Assembly (NCBI GenBank): GCA_039566865.1
Contig: CM076949.1
Span: 7,913,501 to 7,977,500 of the forward strand
Length of the DNA stretch: 64,000 nucleotides
From: Aurelia coerulea
Lineage: Eukaryota; Cnidaria; Scyphozoa; Semaeostomeae; Ulmaridae
Direction: 5' to 3'
Shown here: piece after piece, positions 45,165-56,551 of the stretch
How positions within the stretch are numbered: the first letter of the stretch is position 1
Layout of the letters: every line of letters begins with the position of its first letter
Translations under genes and position numbers: made by a program
The notes under the pieces: model-generated
Told to the model about the DNA's origin: nothing
The model's database searches: none
Seen by the model: the letters and a program-made list of their open reading frames with translations, nothing else

Positions 45165-45555
45165 TTAAGACACGGTGCACTTGAGAACAGATCCCTTTGG
45201 ATCGGATCCGAAACTGGTACGGATAGGCCGTGCATGCACACAGGGATGAATAGATCTGATCCATCTGGATCTGCTAACTGTCCTGGTTTGGCTCCGCTAA
45301 AATGCGTTCCCATTAGAATCCGATTCAATTGGCTCCCGTGTGCACGATAAGTTCTGGATCCATATAGAAATGGAGGGAAATCTGCCATTGTGTTTGGTTG
45401 ACATCAACTCTTAATACAATACCGTGTATGTCTATCTGATTGCCTCTGATCCCACGTGAACGCAAAACGTTTTGGGGTCGGTTCTTCAGCGCACCAGGCC
45501 TACTTTAGCATCATATCGATCAAGCAGTTTTACTCGATTTCAGCCTCGCTACCTA

Positions 45556-46566
45556 GAGTGGTGTTGCCCATTATGCCCATGTCGTCGCGAAGTTCTGAGT
45601 TAGATCCAAAAAGAGCAATTGATGAAAAAACCAAATAGCCAGATTATATCATCAACTAATGGCGAAAAAGATCACATAGTATTGATTTTTTACGTAAACT
45701 CTTCATACTGATTTGAGAAGATTTTAAAGAAGGCGGTTCTTCTAGCGTCGCCCATTATGGCCGCAGGAGAAACAATGAACGCTACTCTCCGGTAAAAAGT
45801 TTTAATAAGAAAACCAGCTGTAATTACTGTTCTTTGTTTATCATTTGGTACTTTAAACCCAAAAATATCAATAAGAATGAACCTAAACTTCGAGTTTTGA
45901 CAATTGAAATACATGCTTCGAGTGGTTCTAAATCCTGCCTTATCTCTTGTGCATGGATGGATGAGTTTTGGCATAGTTTCTAATATGAAAATAGAGTTAA
46001 TACAATGCTACGTTTTTTTGGGTTTCGATGATTTTCCAGGTCAGCAAGTAAGATTTTAATCCATGTTGCATTTTAATATTTTGAAGCGACTGGAAACTTC
46101 TCTGGTAAACTGATGGGCATATTGGGCGACGAAAATAGCAATTAGCAGCACTCAGACTTCATAACCTTAAATCTGAATCAGAAATCACTTTGCTTTGGTT
46201 TCATTGTAGATTTCCTCTCAAGAGACGGGACTTCTGAAAAATCAATTCACCTTTCAAAAATTTCAAACCGCAAGATGTCGAGCGAACGAAAAAGAAGGAA
46301 GGAATGTAAATAGAATCATGACATTTGCAATACTTGAAAGAATCAATTAGAGATAAGCACAAACCATCTCGTTGGGTTTCAATGCAAATGAACTGCAACT
46401 TCAGTGAAGGTCAAATCATGATAAAACAGATGTCAGGAAAGATTTTCCGCGAAATTGCAACTTTACTACTAGTTGTCAGTCCCCTGAAATTTAATTTCTC
46501 TTGCTAGCCGGCCATAATGGGCGACCGGCCATAATGGGCGACCGGCCATAATGGGCGACGCTACTC
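45556..46566. mobile_element. TA-inserting element A, copy 2
   Basis: Inverted relative of 26,270-27,294: ends GAGTGGTGTTGCCCATTATG and CATAATGGGCGACGCTACTC, TA on both sides. The right tip has three tandem copies of CCGGCCATAATGGGCGA, against two in copy 1. A 94-codon ORF (45,690-45,974) is partly conserved in copy 1, but matches no transposase I know. Confidence 0.85.
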
Positions 46567-46631
46567 TATCTTTCACAAACCAATGTTATCAGTCTGTTAT
46601 ATGATAGAACGAGTGAGTTTGGCTCCGTTGT

Positions 46632-46710
46632 ACAGGGATTGCTCAGTGGTAGCAGTGCTGGTTTTACCAACCTGAAAGTTGGTGGTTCGAGTTCCACCAA
46701 TTGAGTTCCA
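46632..46710 (+). mobile_element. tRNA-like SINE head
   Basis: A-box-like TTGCTCAGTGG and B-box GGTTCGAGTTCC about 46 nt apart, with a hairpin CCAACCTGAAAGTTGG between. Not a good cloverleaf, so a SINE rather than a tRNA gene. The body may extend to about 46,800. Confidence 0.5.
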
Positions 46711-46992
46711 GACTATAGGAAGCACGAAATGAAGTGGTCACACCGAGTGGAAGGATCATGATACTGCTTTGATAAGCCTAGCCTCTCAGTGTTCCTAAAA
46801 ATTACCTTCAGATGCTGGGTAGACATAAACAAAACGAACAAACTAGAGAGTTTTGTCAAACAAAAGATACAGGTGTAGAAAGGCGAAGCGATTCGAGAGC
46901 CTAAAATGTTTTATAAGTTCAGTGCAGCCAACCATGATGTTGCCAAAGTCTGTCTATCTGCAATTTACTTGGCTGCACTTAGGTGCTGTTTA

Positions 46993-48591
46993 CAGAGGCG
47001 CCGGAGGCTCCATGATGCGGCGGGGGCAGGAATCGCAGAAAGGGCACCTTAGGGTGTCAAAATTTGCCGTTGAAAATAATCAGGAATCGTCATTTAGGAT
47101 ATTGTGCTCAACATCTATTTCGACACGGGTGTCGCCAGCCCAAAAAGCTGTGGTGGAAAGGTATAAGGGGGTCTGGGGGCTAGAAAAAATACTCCTGGCC
47201 ACGCCCTTTAGACCCTCGGAAAATTTTATTATTTTGATCTATTTAGATATTTCTGGAAAAGCAACCATCTCAAGCAGTACTTTTTACAACAGCGGGCATT
47301 TTGGTGCAACAAAAATCGAAACAGAGAAGAACATCATATATTTATTTACGAGGAAGGAAAAAATATGGTTAGAAACAGCGGCGTGGCCAGGGCAAATTAA
47401 GTGGGAGGGGAATGCAAAAGTCTGGGGGCGAAGCCCCAGGAAATTTTTTGGGGCCACGCCCTTTACTTTGGCTTAGAATGGATCTTCCAATATCATGCTT
47501 GCCTTTATTTAGCGACGAGGAAACCTTGATCGTTTTGTAACAGTTATCCTATGAATCAGAGCACGAGGAAAGTTTTTGAAGAAATATCCTTTACTTTGGC
47601 TTAGAATTCAGTTCAGTTCAGTTCATTTCATTTTAAAAATCCATCTAATACATGTTATAACTCTACATACCCACCTATCTAATTAACAAATATGAATTTA
47701 AAATAAAATACAACAAATAACATTGAAAAAACACAGGATGATACTTAGGGCAAATGTAAACAGACTAAATAGGTAAGTATGAAGAGCCATAATGAGATTA
47801 GGGGAATTTCTTAAAGGAGGAGCTCCCTCAATAGGCAAGCTAATCGAGGAGGGAACACCCCCTATCTGAAAAAGAAAATTGACTTTTCTATAGATGTTAT
47901 TTGAAACTGGTGCAGAAAGACACATATAATAAATGCATCTCCCAATATTATGCTTGCCTCTAGTGACAAGGAAACCTTGATCTTTTTGTTACAGTTATGC
48001 TATAAATCAGAGCACGAAGAAAATTTTTGAAGAAGTATCCTTTACTTTGGCTTAGAACGCACCTCCCTATGTCATGCTTGCCAGTGGTAAAATGGAAGAT
48101 TTGACATTTCTCGGAAAATTCTTATCCAACCTATACGCAGCTATTTTCTCCTCGGTTTTAGAGGAATCTCGAGGACCATCTTCCGACAAAAGTGGGGGGC
48201 AATTGCCCCCCCCATACCCCCCACCGTGGCCATGCCACTGGTTAAAGTTTCAAGTCAATAACAATCTACCCTTCCCAATCTTTTTGACTGATTTCGAGAA
48301 ATTATAACATCGACTCTGTGAAAACTGTGGTCGACATGTCCACCCCCAGACCACCCCGTGGCGACGCTACTGTCCTTCGAACGTACTGTAATCTTGAGAG
48401 CAGAAGGAATCGTTCTATTATTGTGACTGCGGACGAGAAACAACTCGCTTCCAACTAACAGGCGCGATTAATCTATAGTTTTCTGAAATGCATTTTTTGG
48501 AAAGGGCACTTTGCTGCCCCCGCGCTGCCCCCGTACCACTAGGGCAACGGGGGCAGCTGCCCCCGCTGCCCCCGTGGCTCCGGCGCCCTTG
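46993..48591. mobile_element. hAT-like non-autonomous element, 8-bp duplication
   Basis: Ends CAGAGGCGCCGGAGGCTCC and GGCTCCGGCGCCCTTG, flanked by gctgttta on both sides (46,985-46,992 and 48,592-48,599). 1,599 bp. The interior carries a repeated 110-150-bp unit (47,459-47,607 and 47,935-48,057, with gagcacgaggaaagtttttg) and a retroposon between the units. The 207-codon ORF at 46,853-47,476 crosses the element border, so it is not a gene. Confidence 0.82.
47608..47936 (-). mobile_element. Retroposon fragment with (AACTG)n-type tail
   Basis: Minus strand ends aaatgaaatgaactgaactg. A 45-codon hydrophobic reading (ALHTYLFSLFTFALSIILCF) precedes it but has no recognised family. It sits between two copies of the hAT internal unit. 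Confidence 0.4.
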
Positions 48592-49293
48592 GCTGTTTAT
48601 ATAAGGAGAGCCAGCCCTCTTAGAGGGCTGGATTAGATTTTGCGTTTACGTGGAGAGCCAGCCCTTTTAGGAGGGCTAGACATGATGGCGCCAACCGTTC
48701 TAATCCTATTGTTCTACGTTGATTCTATTGTTTCCGACAGCCCGCCTAGGAGGGCTACCTCTCTTGATTGCGTTTACATGGGAAATTTCCAGCCCTCCTA
48801 GGCGACATCTTGCTATTGAATACCCGAGTTGATGCCCGGTATTCAATAGCGAGGTCTCGCCTAGGTGGGCTGGGCTAGCCCTCTTCTCGTATAAACGAAA
48901 ACGAATTTTGTCGGCAAAGAGGGCTAGCCCTTCTAGGAGGGCTGGCCCTCCGCCATATAAACAGCACCTAAAGCACCTAAACAGCACGTTCGCATCTAAA
49001 GAGCTAGACTCTCAAGCCAAACACACCTCCCTGGAAGAACAGCAAGGATTAAGTTTTATAGGGCTTTAGGTTTTTATTCATAAGGTTTTATCATTGTAAA
49101 TAGATGTTATATATTTTAATTTGCTGAAGGGTTAATTTGTGTATAAATAATATTAAATGAAAAAAAAATGAAACCTTAGAGGTATGAAATCTGTTCTCAG
49201 AAATGCAAATCGTTTTGTCAAGTCAGAACAATCATTTTCTATTTTCAAAAATTCTCCCTTCTTAGTGTCAGAGAAACGAAAGAAGATGCTTAC

Positions 49294-49350
49294 CTTAAAT
49301 TTTGAAGGATCTGTTGGGGATGGTTTAGTGAAGAGTCTTGAATTGAACAT
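49294..49350 (-). CDS. HIRA: HIRA exon e8: insert before WD repeat 7
   Basis: A 19-codon exon encoding MFNSRLFTKPSPTDPSKFK, equivalent to the human KFNPKIF-KK-basic insert. Acceptor CTTATTGCAG, donor AAG/GTAAGC; phase 0 at both ends. Assignment rests on position, phase and the FN-x-x-LF pattern, as the sequence itself is short. Confidence 0.88.
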
Positions 49351-49489
49351 CTGCAATAAGATAAAACCATGTTTTAGTAAATTTTTAGCTTGCCCTAAAA
49401 TACTGATTTATTTGCCTAAAAAGCTTTCACAACTGCAAGAGCGAGCCTATGTGATCTTAGCATTTCCACGGGTATCTATCCTTTAGGTA

Positions 49490-50393
49490 GAGCAGTGTCG
49501 CCCTGGTCCGTCCACTCTTCAGAAAACGAAGATTTTCCGCGAGTTCAAAGAAGTTTCGGAGAGGAACTCACCTTGAATAGGCTTCTCAACTCATGCTACA
49601 AATCCCACAGTGAGATCTGTATCATCCGTTTCCTTTTTGTCATGCTGGAACCACACAAATACGGACATGTCTTGAACGCCTAAATAAGGCCGTAGCGCCC
49701 TGGTCAGACCGCGGCAGAATTGATTGTTTTAGTACATCAAAAACTTTTCAAGCCGTTCACCAGTTTACCACAGTATCATTTCATTTCCCAGAAGACCGGA
49801 AAGTTACAAAACAAATTCTAATTTTATTGAAAATGATTTCAAAATATTGTTGATTTCAATCCCGCTTTCAACTCTCTTATCCTTGACCTCAGTTACCTCT
49901 AAAGCACATTATGCATCAACAGCCTACAGAACTAAAGGGTTGAACGGTGTGGACACACCTGGGCGCCATTATGTCAGTTACAGTGCTCTTCCAAAATGAG
50001 CCGTAGGTCTGACAATTTGTGTGCGATTCTTGAGATTTCTTTGGATATGAAACCAGAAGAGTTGGAGGAAACTGTCCTGAAGCCAATTTTGTTTTAACTG
50101 TAAGATATATCGAGAAGCGACACAAAATAGACATGGTATGTGGAAACGTCAAGGGAAATTGAATTGTACTTACACCTTCGCTGCAGGTAGGTCAACTTAA
50201 AAACTTTATTGTAGCTCTTCTGAGCAACACAAAGCAGCGAAATCGATAAAATATCAAAGAGATGACATCAGCAAACAACTTTCGCGCGCTTTTTGGAAAA
50301 GCTAGGCTCAAGCTCCCTTTGATTTCAAAGTTTTATGCAAGGCGGTTGCACAACCCGGAATCCATTAGTGGACAGACCAGGGCGACGCTACTC
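49490..50393. mobile_element. TA-inserting element C sharing the GAGTAGCGTCGCCC end
   Basis: Ends GAGCAGTGTCGCCCTGGTCC and complement of GAGTAGCGTCGCCCTGGTCT; TA at 49,488-49,489 and 50,394-50,395. The first 14 bases match element A but the next bases and all 900 bp of interior differ. Confidence 0.8.
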
Positions 50394-51032
50394 TAGCTCA
50401 AACGAAATTTTCACACGTGTCTCAAATTAGATTTGAAATGGCAAAACTTTTCTTACGCTGCGCCTTTCGATTTTCATTTTGATAGAAAATTACCCACGGC
50501 GAGGACGAGATTTTTGTAAACTATCGGAAAGTATGAGACAACCGGCACACGTGACTAAAGCCTTGGGGTTTTAATGGCAGCCAGTTTTATCGCAGCTTCT
50601 ACGTAAGTTTCATTGCCGTGTTTTCTTGGCTACTGTATTTCTAGGAAATGTGATGGAACTCTTGATATCCATTAAAACTTTGAAATATTCGGCGTTAGAA
50701 AAATAGAACAAAACCTCCATCAAAGTTTCGATCACTAATTGTCGCAGATACTTTGGATTATTATTCTCTGTACAAAATCGCCATGAGCTATGTTGTGTTT
50801 AGCCTAAACCCATTCGATGATTTGACACGCAGAGCCACGCAGAGAGGACGGGTTGTACAGCCCCTCTAAAGGCAACCTTTCTGTTCGACGTTCACCTATC
50901 TATCCACTAATGTTTTTGAATGATTCGAACAGCCTTCAAGATTCTAAAATTCATAAATAACTTTCAATAAATAAACGAGGCACTCTTAAAATCCTAGTGC
51001 TGTGCAATGTTTTGTAATGGCTATATTTACCA

Positions 51033-51555
51033 GCATAGGTTCTTCCAAATCTTTAGATTGGTGTAAGAGGTGGGTGTAAAATTCTATATGATCTATTTCT
51101 TTTCTATTCTATGGCTTGCAAAAACTTTAGCTACTTTGCTATAATACTACCATTGCACTTTTCAGAAATCGTGAATATTCTTCGAAATTACAGCATATTC
51201 TTTATTTCAGCTCATTTCAGGATGTGACGTCATCAAATTTCTAAATTGTAAACCAGAAGAGTGAAAGACTTTTGCTTGATAACATTATGTAAACATTCAT
51301 AAACCATAGTTTCCTTGAAAAATAATTTCAAAATGTTTTGTCAAAGAGTTTATAAATTACGATTGTTTCAAAATTTTTCTTGAATTCTTAAAAAAGAGGA
51401 AAAACATTATACTTCTGAAAATACTGAAGATTTCAGAAAAGTCCAACGGTAGAGTTATAGGAAAGTAGCTAAAGTTTCTTTGAAGCAATTTAGTTCAAAG
51501 AAATAAGGCATATTATTCTACACCACTGTTTTCAAAGATTTGGATGCTGTGCTTC
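51033..51555. mobile_element. MULE-like MITE, 5' end variant
   Basis: agcataggttcttccaaatc at the left and caaagatttggatgctgtgc at the right, with the family's core (ggtgggtgtaaaattctata; gtccaacggtagagttatag). No clear target duplication. Confidence 0.7.
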
Positions 51556-51663
51556 ATTTATCCCCATTTATCCCCAGTCTGATCTTCGAGCGTGAATTGG
51601 CGAAGTCACGTGGCATGTCTGTATGAAATGATACTGCTGACAAAGATGCGCACGTTCACTTAC

Positions 51664-51909
51664 CACACATGTAATTGCTTTTCTGTGTCCAACAAAATCC
51701 ATCCTAGCCTTCCATCCATCTCTTTCAATAATCTTTGCAACTGGACCACCATTATTCATCGCATGCGCAGAAACGACATATTGTCCATCAGGTGACCAGT
51801 TCAAGCGGAGCACGTGGGTTGTGCCACCACATTCATCGAATGGCTCGGTCACACTTGATTCTAATTTCCAGTCAGATGTTCGCCATATCTTTAAACTTTT
51901 ATCTTCAGA
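51664..51909 (-). CDS. HIRA: HIRA exon e7: WD repeats 4-6, longest exon of the propeller
   Basis: An 82-codon exon. It contains SEDKSLKIWRTSDW, TEPFDECGGTTHVLRLNWSP, SAHAMNNGGP, IIERDGWKARMDFVGHRKA and ends ITCV. It is the most conserved part of the protein and by itself identifies HIRA. Acceptor CATTTGTAG, donor GTG/GTAAGT; phase 0 at both ends. Confidence 0.98.
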
Positions 51910-53014
51910 CTACAAATGAGGAAAATAGCAGCGCATAGAGGGTGAATGATTTTTTCACAAATATTTTGGCAAAAAACTTTAAGAGCGACCTTTTCACCAA
52001 CTGTGCGAGAATTACGTTAATTTCGAAAAATTTCTCTATCACCATAAAAACAACAAAAACACAAACAAGAACACATTCTACTGCGCCAATGTTAGTGGGA
52101 ACAGACACACGGTCATCTGGTCTCCACTGTGAATGACACTTATGAAAACAATACTTTAACAAACTAAACGTATAATTTATAATTTAAGGTAGCTTAGTAC
52201 CAAATAACTACAAACTCTTATATTGCTCAGGTTGGGTTGGAGTAAGTGTAAGCTTTCTAATATAGAAAAATTGGATCGAGAGTTAGTAATAAAGTCCCTT
52301 AAGAGACTTGTCTAATCTGAAGCAAAATTTACAATAAACTTTGAAAAGAGGTAGGAGAAAAGTTCTCACAGTCGAAGGTACGTACGTGGATTCCCCATCT
52401 TTTAAAATACTTTAATGTGATAAAATAGAATTTGACAAACTCTCAGAGAATTTAAGCTTAGTTCCGTGCTATTCCTTGACCTCCTCATGCCTCCTAAGGG
52501 CGCCATGCGCCATGTTTGATCGATCAAAAGAACGCAGCAATCAACATACTTTGAAGTGAGAATTTTTGCCCACCATTAATTCTGGAAAAGTCTGCAGCCA
52601 AAAACGTCCCAACAAACTTTCAGTTCTTCGTTCGTTTGGATTCAGGTTGTTGATAGCAGTTGGAGCAGTTAAAACAGATGGGTCTGGAGTCATGTGTTTC
52701 ACTGGTATCACGACTCTAGAATGTTACAACCGTCACTAACCAAGGCTCTATGGTTTAATGCCTGTGATCATACCTCAGAAAACATAAACAAATATACAGG
52801 AAGTTCAATACTCGTTAGGAAACAATACCAACATTATAACCAGCTGTAGGCTAGTAGTTTTCCATAGATTTCTGGCTCTAAAAATCTCTGGCTCTGGCTC
52901 TGTATGTGAAATGGTACCCGCAAAAACAGCACGCAAAAACAGCCGGCCCTGAACCATAAAATTACCAAGTCCCATCCCTCACAAATGAAGCATATAAAAT
53001 ATGTTATCGCTCAC
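51910..53014. other. HIRA intron e6-e7, nothing recognised
   Basis: Unique-looking AT-rich sequence with short random ORFs. Confidence 0.45.
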
Positions 53015-53097
53015 CTGTGATGCGAAGTATTTCCCAACTGGATCCCACGTGACACCTTTAACCAATCCTTTGTGTCCCTTCAATGTTATTATTAGTT
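53015..53097 (-). CDS. HIRA: HIRA exon e6: WD repeat 4
   Basis: Encodes ELIITLKGHKGLVKGVTWDP then VGKYFASQ; the human segment reads L-TLRGHSGLVKGLTWDPVGKYIASQ in the same positions. Acceptor TCTTCGCAG, donor CAG/GTGAGC; phase 1 in, phase 0 out. Confidence 0.96.
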
Positions 53098-54244
53098 CTG
53101 CGAAGAAAGGAACCTTGTTAGTACGACGTTTCATTTACTGTTCAAAGTTGCCAATGCTTAAGTCTCAGCACTTTTTGGTGGCTAGGGTGAAACCTCCAAA
53201 CAACTGCAGAAAACAATGGAGAACAATGGGCACGTGCGGTGTCTACAGAGTTGTTTACAGTTTGGCGATGGAGCCCTTTTAAGAAAAGACTGAAAGAAAC
53301 AAACTCGAGAAATAGGAACATGCAAAGAAAGTTCTTATAGTAATGTACACGCAAACATGTACCCCAAAATTAAACACCACTAACATATTAGCAAGGATTA
53401 TGTCATTTAATACTTACCTCAGGAAAATGGGCTATCAGTGCATCAGCCTCTCTCGCACCACAGGTTAATCTGACTGCGGAGGAGAGTGCACCAGGCCCTT
53501 TTGCCTGAACAGCGGTAGTTTTTACGGTCGGTGATAGACATGGAATAACGAATTCCGGCTAATGCACCTGTCAGGAAGTCCGACTGGACAACCGAAGAAC
53601 TAAAAAGTTAACCCAAAAAACAATAAACTCAATAACACAAATATAAGAAGGGACAGGGAGGGTGGGAGAATTTCGTCGTGAAGTCTTCATTTCATTTTAG
53701 AGAATGAGGTCGGTTGAAATAACTCCAGAGTTTATAGCTCGACAGATAAGACGTGCCGGCCGAGACATCGCAAATTATCCTTGGGTGGTCCGATGAGTCG
53801 CCTAGTCATTAATGCAACCTGTTTTGTTGATTTAATGATTCATCCTTCCCAACTAATGAGACAGCTCTGGCATTTATCCCAGACAGCGAAACAGTTCCAC
53901 GCCCCAGCCAAAACCATTAAAAGCTTATATCTGGCCCATCATGAAGTATACTTTTGAAAAATGGAACACAGGAAAGGAAGAAGAAAGGATGAAGTGTTGA
54001 GGTTGAGAAAGAGCTGCTGAAGGGAATCAAAGAACATGAAGTTTTCAGACACGAAATTAGGAAAGGACATAAGACAGAATCAATTACAACAGGAAAAATT
54101 GAGGGCACTAGGGACAGAAGGAGACAAAGAAGGAAACAACTTGACAGCATCAGAGATTGAAAACAATTCGACAAGAACTGCGAAATGATTGCAAACCAAA
54201 CCAAACCACTGGTTGCAGATGTATGATATTATCAAATGTCTCAC
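53098..54244. other. HIRA intron e5-e6, nothing recognised
   Basis: No repeat ends, RNA genes or credible ORFs found. Confidence 0.45.
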
Positions 54245-54340
54245 CTGGAAATTTTTCAGCATTCCAAATATTGACAGTGTTATCAACGCTTCCTGATGCA
54301 AGATAACGATCATCGGGTGACCAGGAAATGTCCAACACGT
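54245..54340 (-). CDS. HIRA: HIRA exon e5: WD repeat 3
   Basis: Encodes [20 protein letters not shown] and then [12 protein letters not shown]. This is a WD40 blade with the SVDNTV-IWNA-KFP motif seen in all animal HIRA proteins. Acceptor CTCCCCATAG, donor CAG/GTGAGA; phase 1 in, phase 1 out. Confidence 0.96.
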
Positions 54341-55229
54341 CTATGGGGAGAAATTAACACTTCTTCAGTTCTGAATTATAGTACAACCAAAAACTATGTA
54401 GAGTCAAATAGTTTTTGGTCATAGAGCTATCATTATATTGCAAAACACTGCATGCTCGGTATCATTCAAAACATATTTGAGAACAGAATTTGAATCTTTC
54501 AAGCATCATGAAACTTTTTGACTAAAATTTCAGTCCTCAGGAGCTCAGTCCCTTGGGAATCATTTGACGTTTTGGTTTATCTTTCTTGTAAAACAAATCT
54601 GGCATCCTCTGAAACTGTGATGCCTTCTGATTAGGAATCTGGAAACAAAATACGATAAACGCCGCTACTTATGAAACAGTGAGCTCCAGAACCGCTCCAG
54701 ATTAGCCCCTGGTTGAGGTTATTTCTTTCAAATTTTAGTAAGAAAGTATAGGAACAAAAACTGACCACAGTGCATTCGGTGACAGGCGACGGTCAAACCA
54801 GTCACTTTATGCAAAATTTAACTTCATATTACTGTTTGCAAAGACCTGAACTTTCGAATGATGTATAGCTTTGAAAAATTCGCGACGCAAAAAAACGTCC
54901 TAAAATTCCCAAGGGACTAAACCCCCTTAAGTAAACAACATTTACAATGCTTGCAAGAATCTAGTTCCGCTCGCTAAGTTCTTTCGAATTAAGTCTAGTT
55001 TGCATTATTTTGGAAAATAATGGAAGTTCTATGGCCAAAAACAGTTTTACTCTACATAGTGTTTGGTTGTACTTTAGTTATGAGCCTAAGCCTGCAGGTG
55101 CTGCTTACATGCATAGAATATCATAGAGGCCCCACAGTATCAGCATCAATAACAGCCACATTTACATTGCCTTAGTGCCTTATGGCAGGTTCATTCACCA
55201 CTGATTTCTTCACAGGAAAATGATATAAA

Positions 55230-55824
55230 CAAGGTGTCGCAAATAAATTCTGCCCCATTTGTGTGGCTGCTGTGGAAGAGCTGTATGTTCTTTTCTTCTT
55301 TTTTGATACAGTTGCATAGGGTAGGCTTCAACTTAGAGTTCGAGACCTTGTCTTAGCCAATCGGACAAGTATGTAGTTGCTGATTCATGGTACAGGAAAG
55401 GCAAACTAAGTTGCTGCTTCAAAAACAGCACTTTTTTGTTCTCCAAAAATGTTAAAATCACGTAAATCTTGAAAGAAAGGTTTCAATTTCATATTCACAA
55501 TTTTTCTATATTAAAAAATGGCTCAATGTTGTTGTGTTATTTGTAAAGTATACAATTAACTCTTTTCAACCTGTATAAGAAAAATCAACTCCAGCAATAG
55601 GACCCTTTCTTGCAGTACAGACTTGATTTCAGCATTTTAGGAGAACAAATAAAGTGCTGCTTTGAAGCAATCATTTTCTGCTTTTCGTGTGCCAAAATCA
55701 TCACCACTTGTCTGATTGGTTAACATAAGGTCTCAAATGCAACAGTATCAAGAACGGGACAATACAGCGCAAAGCTCCTCCGCAACAGCCACACAAATGG
55801 GCCGCAACTTTTTAGGACACCCTG
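55230..55824. mobile_element. Tc1/mariner-like MITE, 595 bp
   Basis: caaggtgtcgcaaataaatt, tgccccatttgtgtggct, aagagct at the left mirrors agctcctccgcaac, agccacacaaatgggccgca, gacaccctg at the right. Inner arms gcttcaaaaacagcac and complement also pair. Target duplication unclear. Confidence 0.75.
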
Positions 55825-55829
55825 TAAAT

Positions 55830-56262
55830 AAGGCTCTGCTCTAAATTCAGGTTGGCAATTTTGGCTCACAGATATCACTGAAATTTTCAATTCTCTTTTA
55901 AGACTTCAAGAGAAATTTTGAAAAAAACTAAGAACCATCGTAATTTCTAAACCTTTTGTCGAAAAATGAAACGATTTTCAAGAAAGCTATCAGTTATGAC
56001 TTATGGGTGTCTACAATGTGGTATCAAGTAAAAATCGGTTATTCTTCTGGTTCACGATTTAGAAATTTGATAACTTGACATCCTCAAATGTAAAATACGC
56101 TGTAATTTCGGAATATATTCAAGATCTCTGAAAAGTCCAATGGTAGAATTATAGATCAGTAACTAAATTTTCCTTCAAGCCACTCAATTTAAAGAAATAC
56201 GTGATGAAATTTTACACCCACCTTTTGCACCGATTAAAAGATTTGGAACTTATGTTCATAAT
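55830..56262. mobile_element. MULE-like MITE, right part
   Basis: From tggtatcaagtaaaaatcgg and cgatttagaaatttgataac to the end aaaagatttggaacttatgt, parallel to 7,388-8,880 without the Penelope insert. Here the MITE sequence that the Penelope element interrupts at 7,418 is continuous. Confidence 0.7.
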
Positions 56263-56551
56263 ATCAACGACAGATTTTAGAAACACTTCTCATCCTAAAT
56301 ATGAGCACCCCATGGCAAATGGACCCAACATTTTTATACAAAGATGTTGGGATGTTGTTTAATCACGGAATTTCGAAAGTTTTCATAAAAATTTCGGAGG
56401 ACTGCAAAAAACGATTTGTTTACAGCTTACATTGCTCGTTTCACAACAAGACAAAATTGTTGACGAGAAAGACAAGAAAGACCAGGTTTTAAGCCGCAAA
56501 AATGATTTTCGACAACTTTTCTGCATAAGAAGAAATTTCGGACAGTTGATA

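Larger units (their letters stand above)
46980..48971. mobile_element. Palindromic MITE (TIR TAGGTGCTGTTTATAT) split by a hAT element
   Basis: The left end TAGGTGCTGTTTA is severed from the body, which resumes at 48,592 (gctgtttatataaggagagc) and ends ATATAAACAGCACCTA near 48,970. The body is made of AGCCAGCCCTC and GAGGGCTGGC palindromes. Confidence 0.7.

Noticed and set aside
45690..45974. 94-codon ORF in element A as a transposase
   Set aside because: Too short, no DDE/D motif, and only partly open in the other copy.
46632..46710. tRNA gene
   Set aside because: A and B boxes are present but the arms do not form a cloverleaf with an anticodon loop; a SINE head fits better.
46853..47476. 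207-codon plus-strand ORF
   Set aside because: It runs from unique flank across the hAT border at 46,993 into the element. No domain is recognised, and its composition follows the repeat, so it is chance.
47698..47925. Hydrophobic peptide resembling a receptor transmembrane segment
   Set aside because: I considered a GABA-B-like fragment, but similarity is only hydrophobicity and the sequence lies in a retroposon tail.
53917..54204. 95-codon minus ORF beside e5
   Set aside because: Ser/Leu/Phe-rich translation of purine-rich intron sequence; the real exon e5 lies to its right in another frame.
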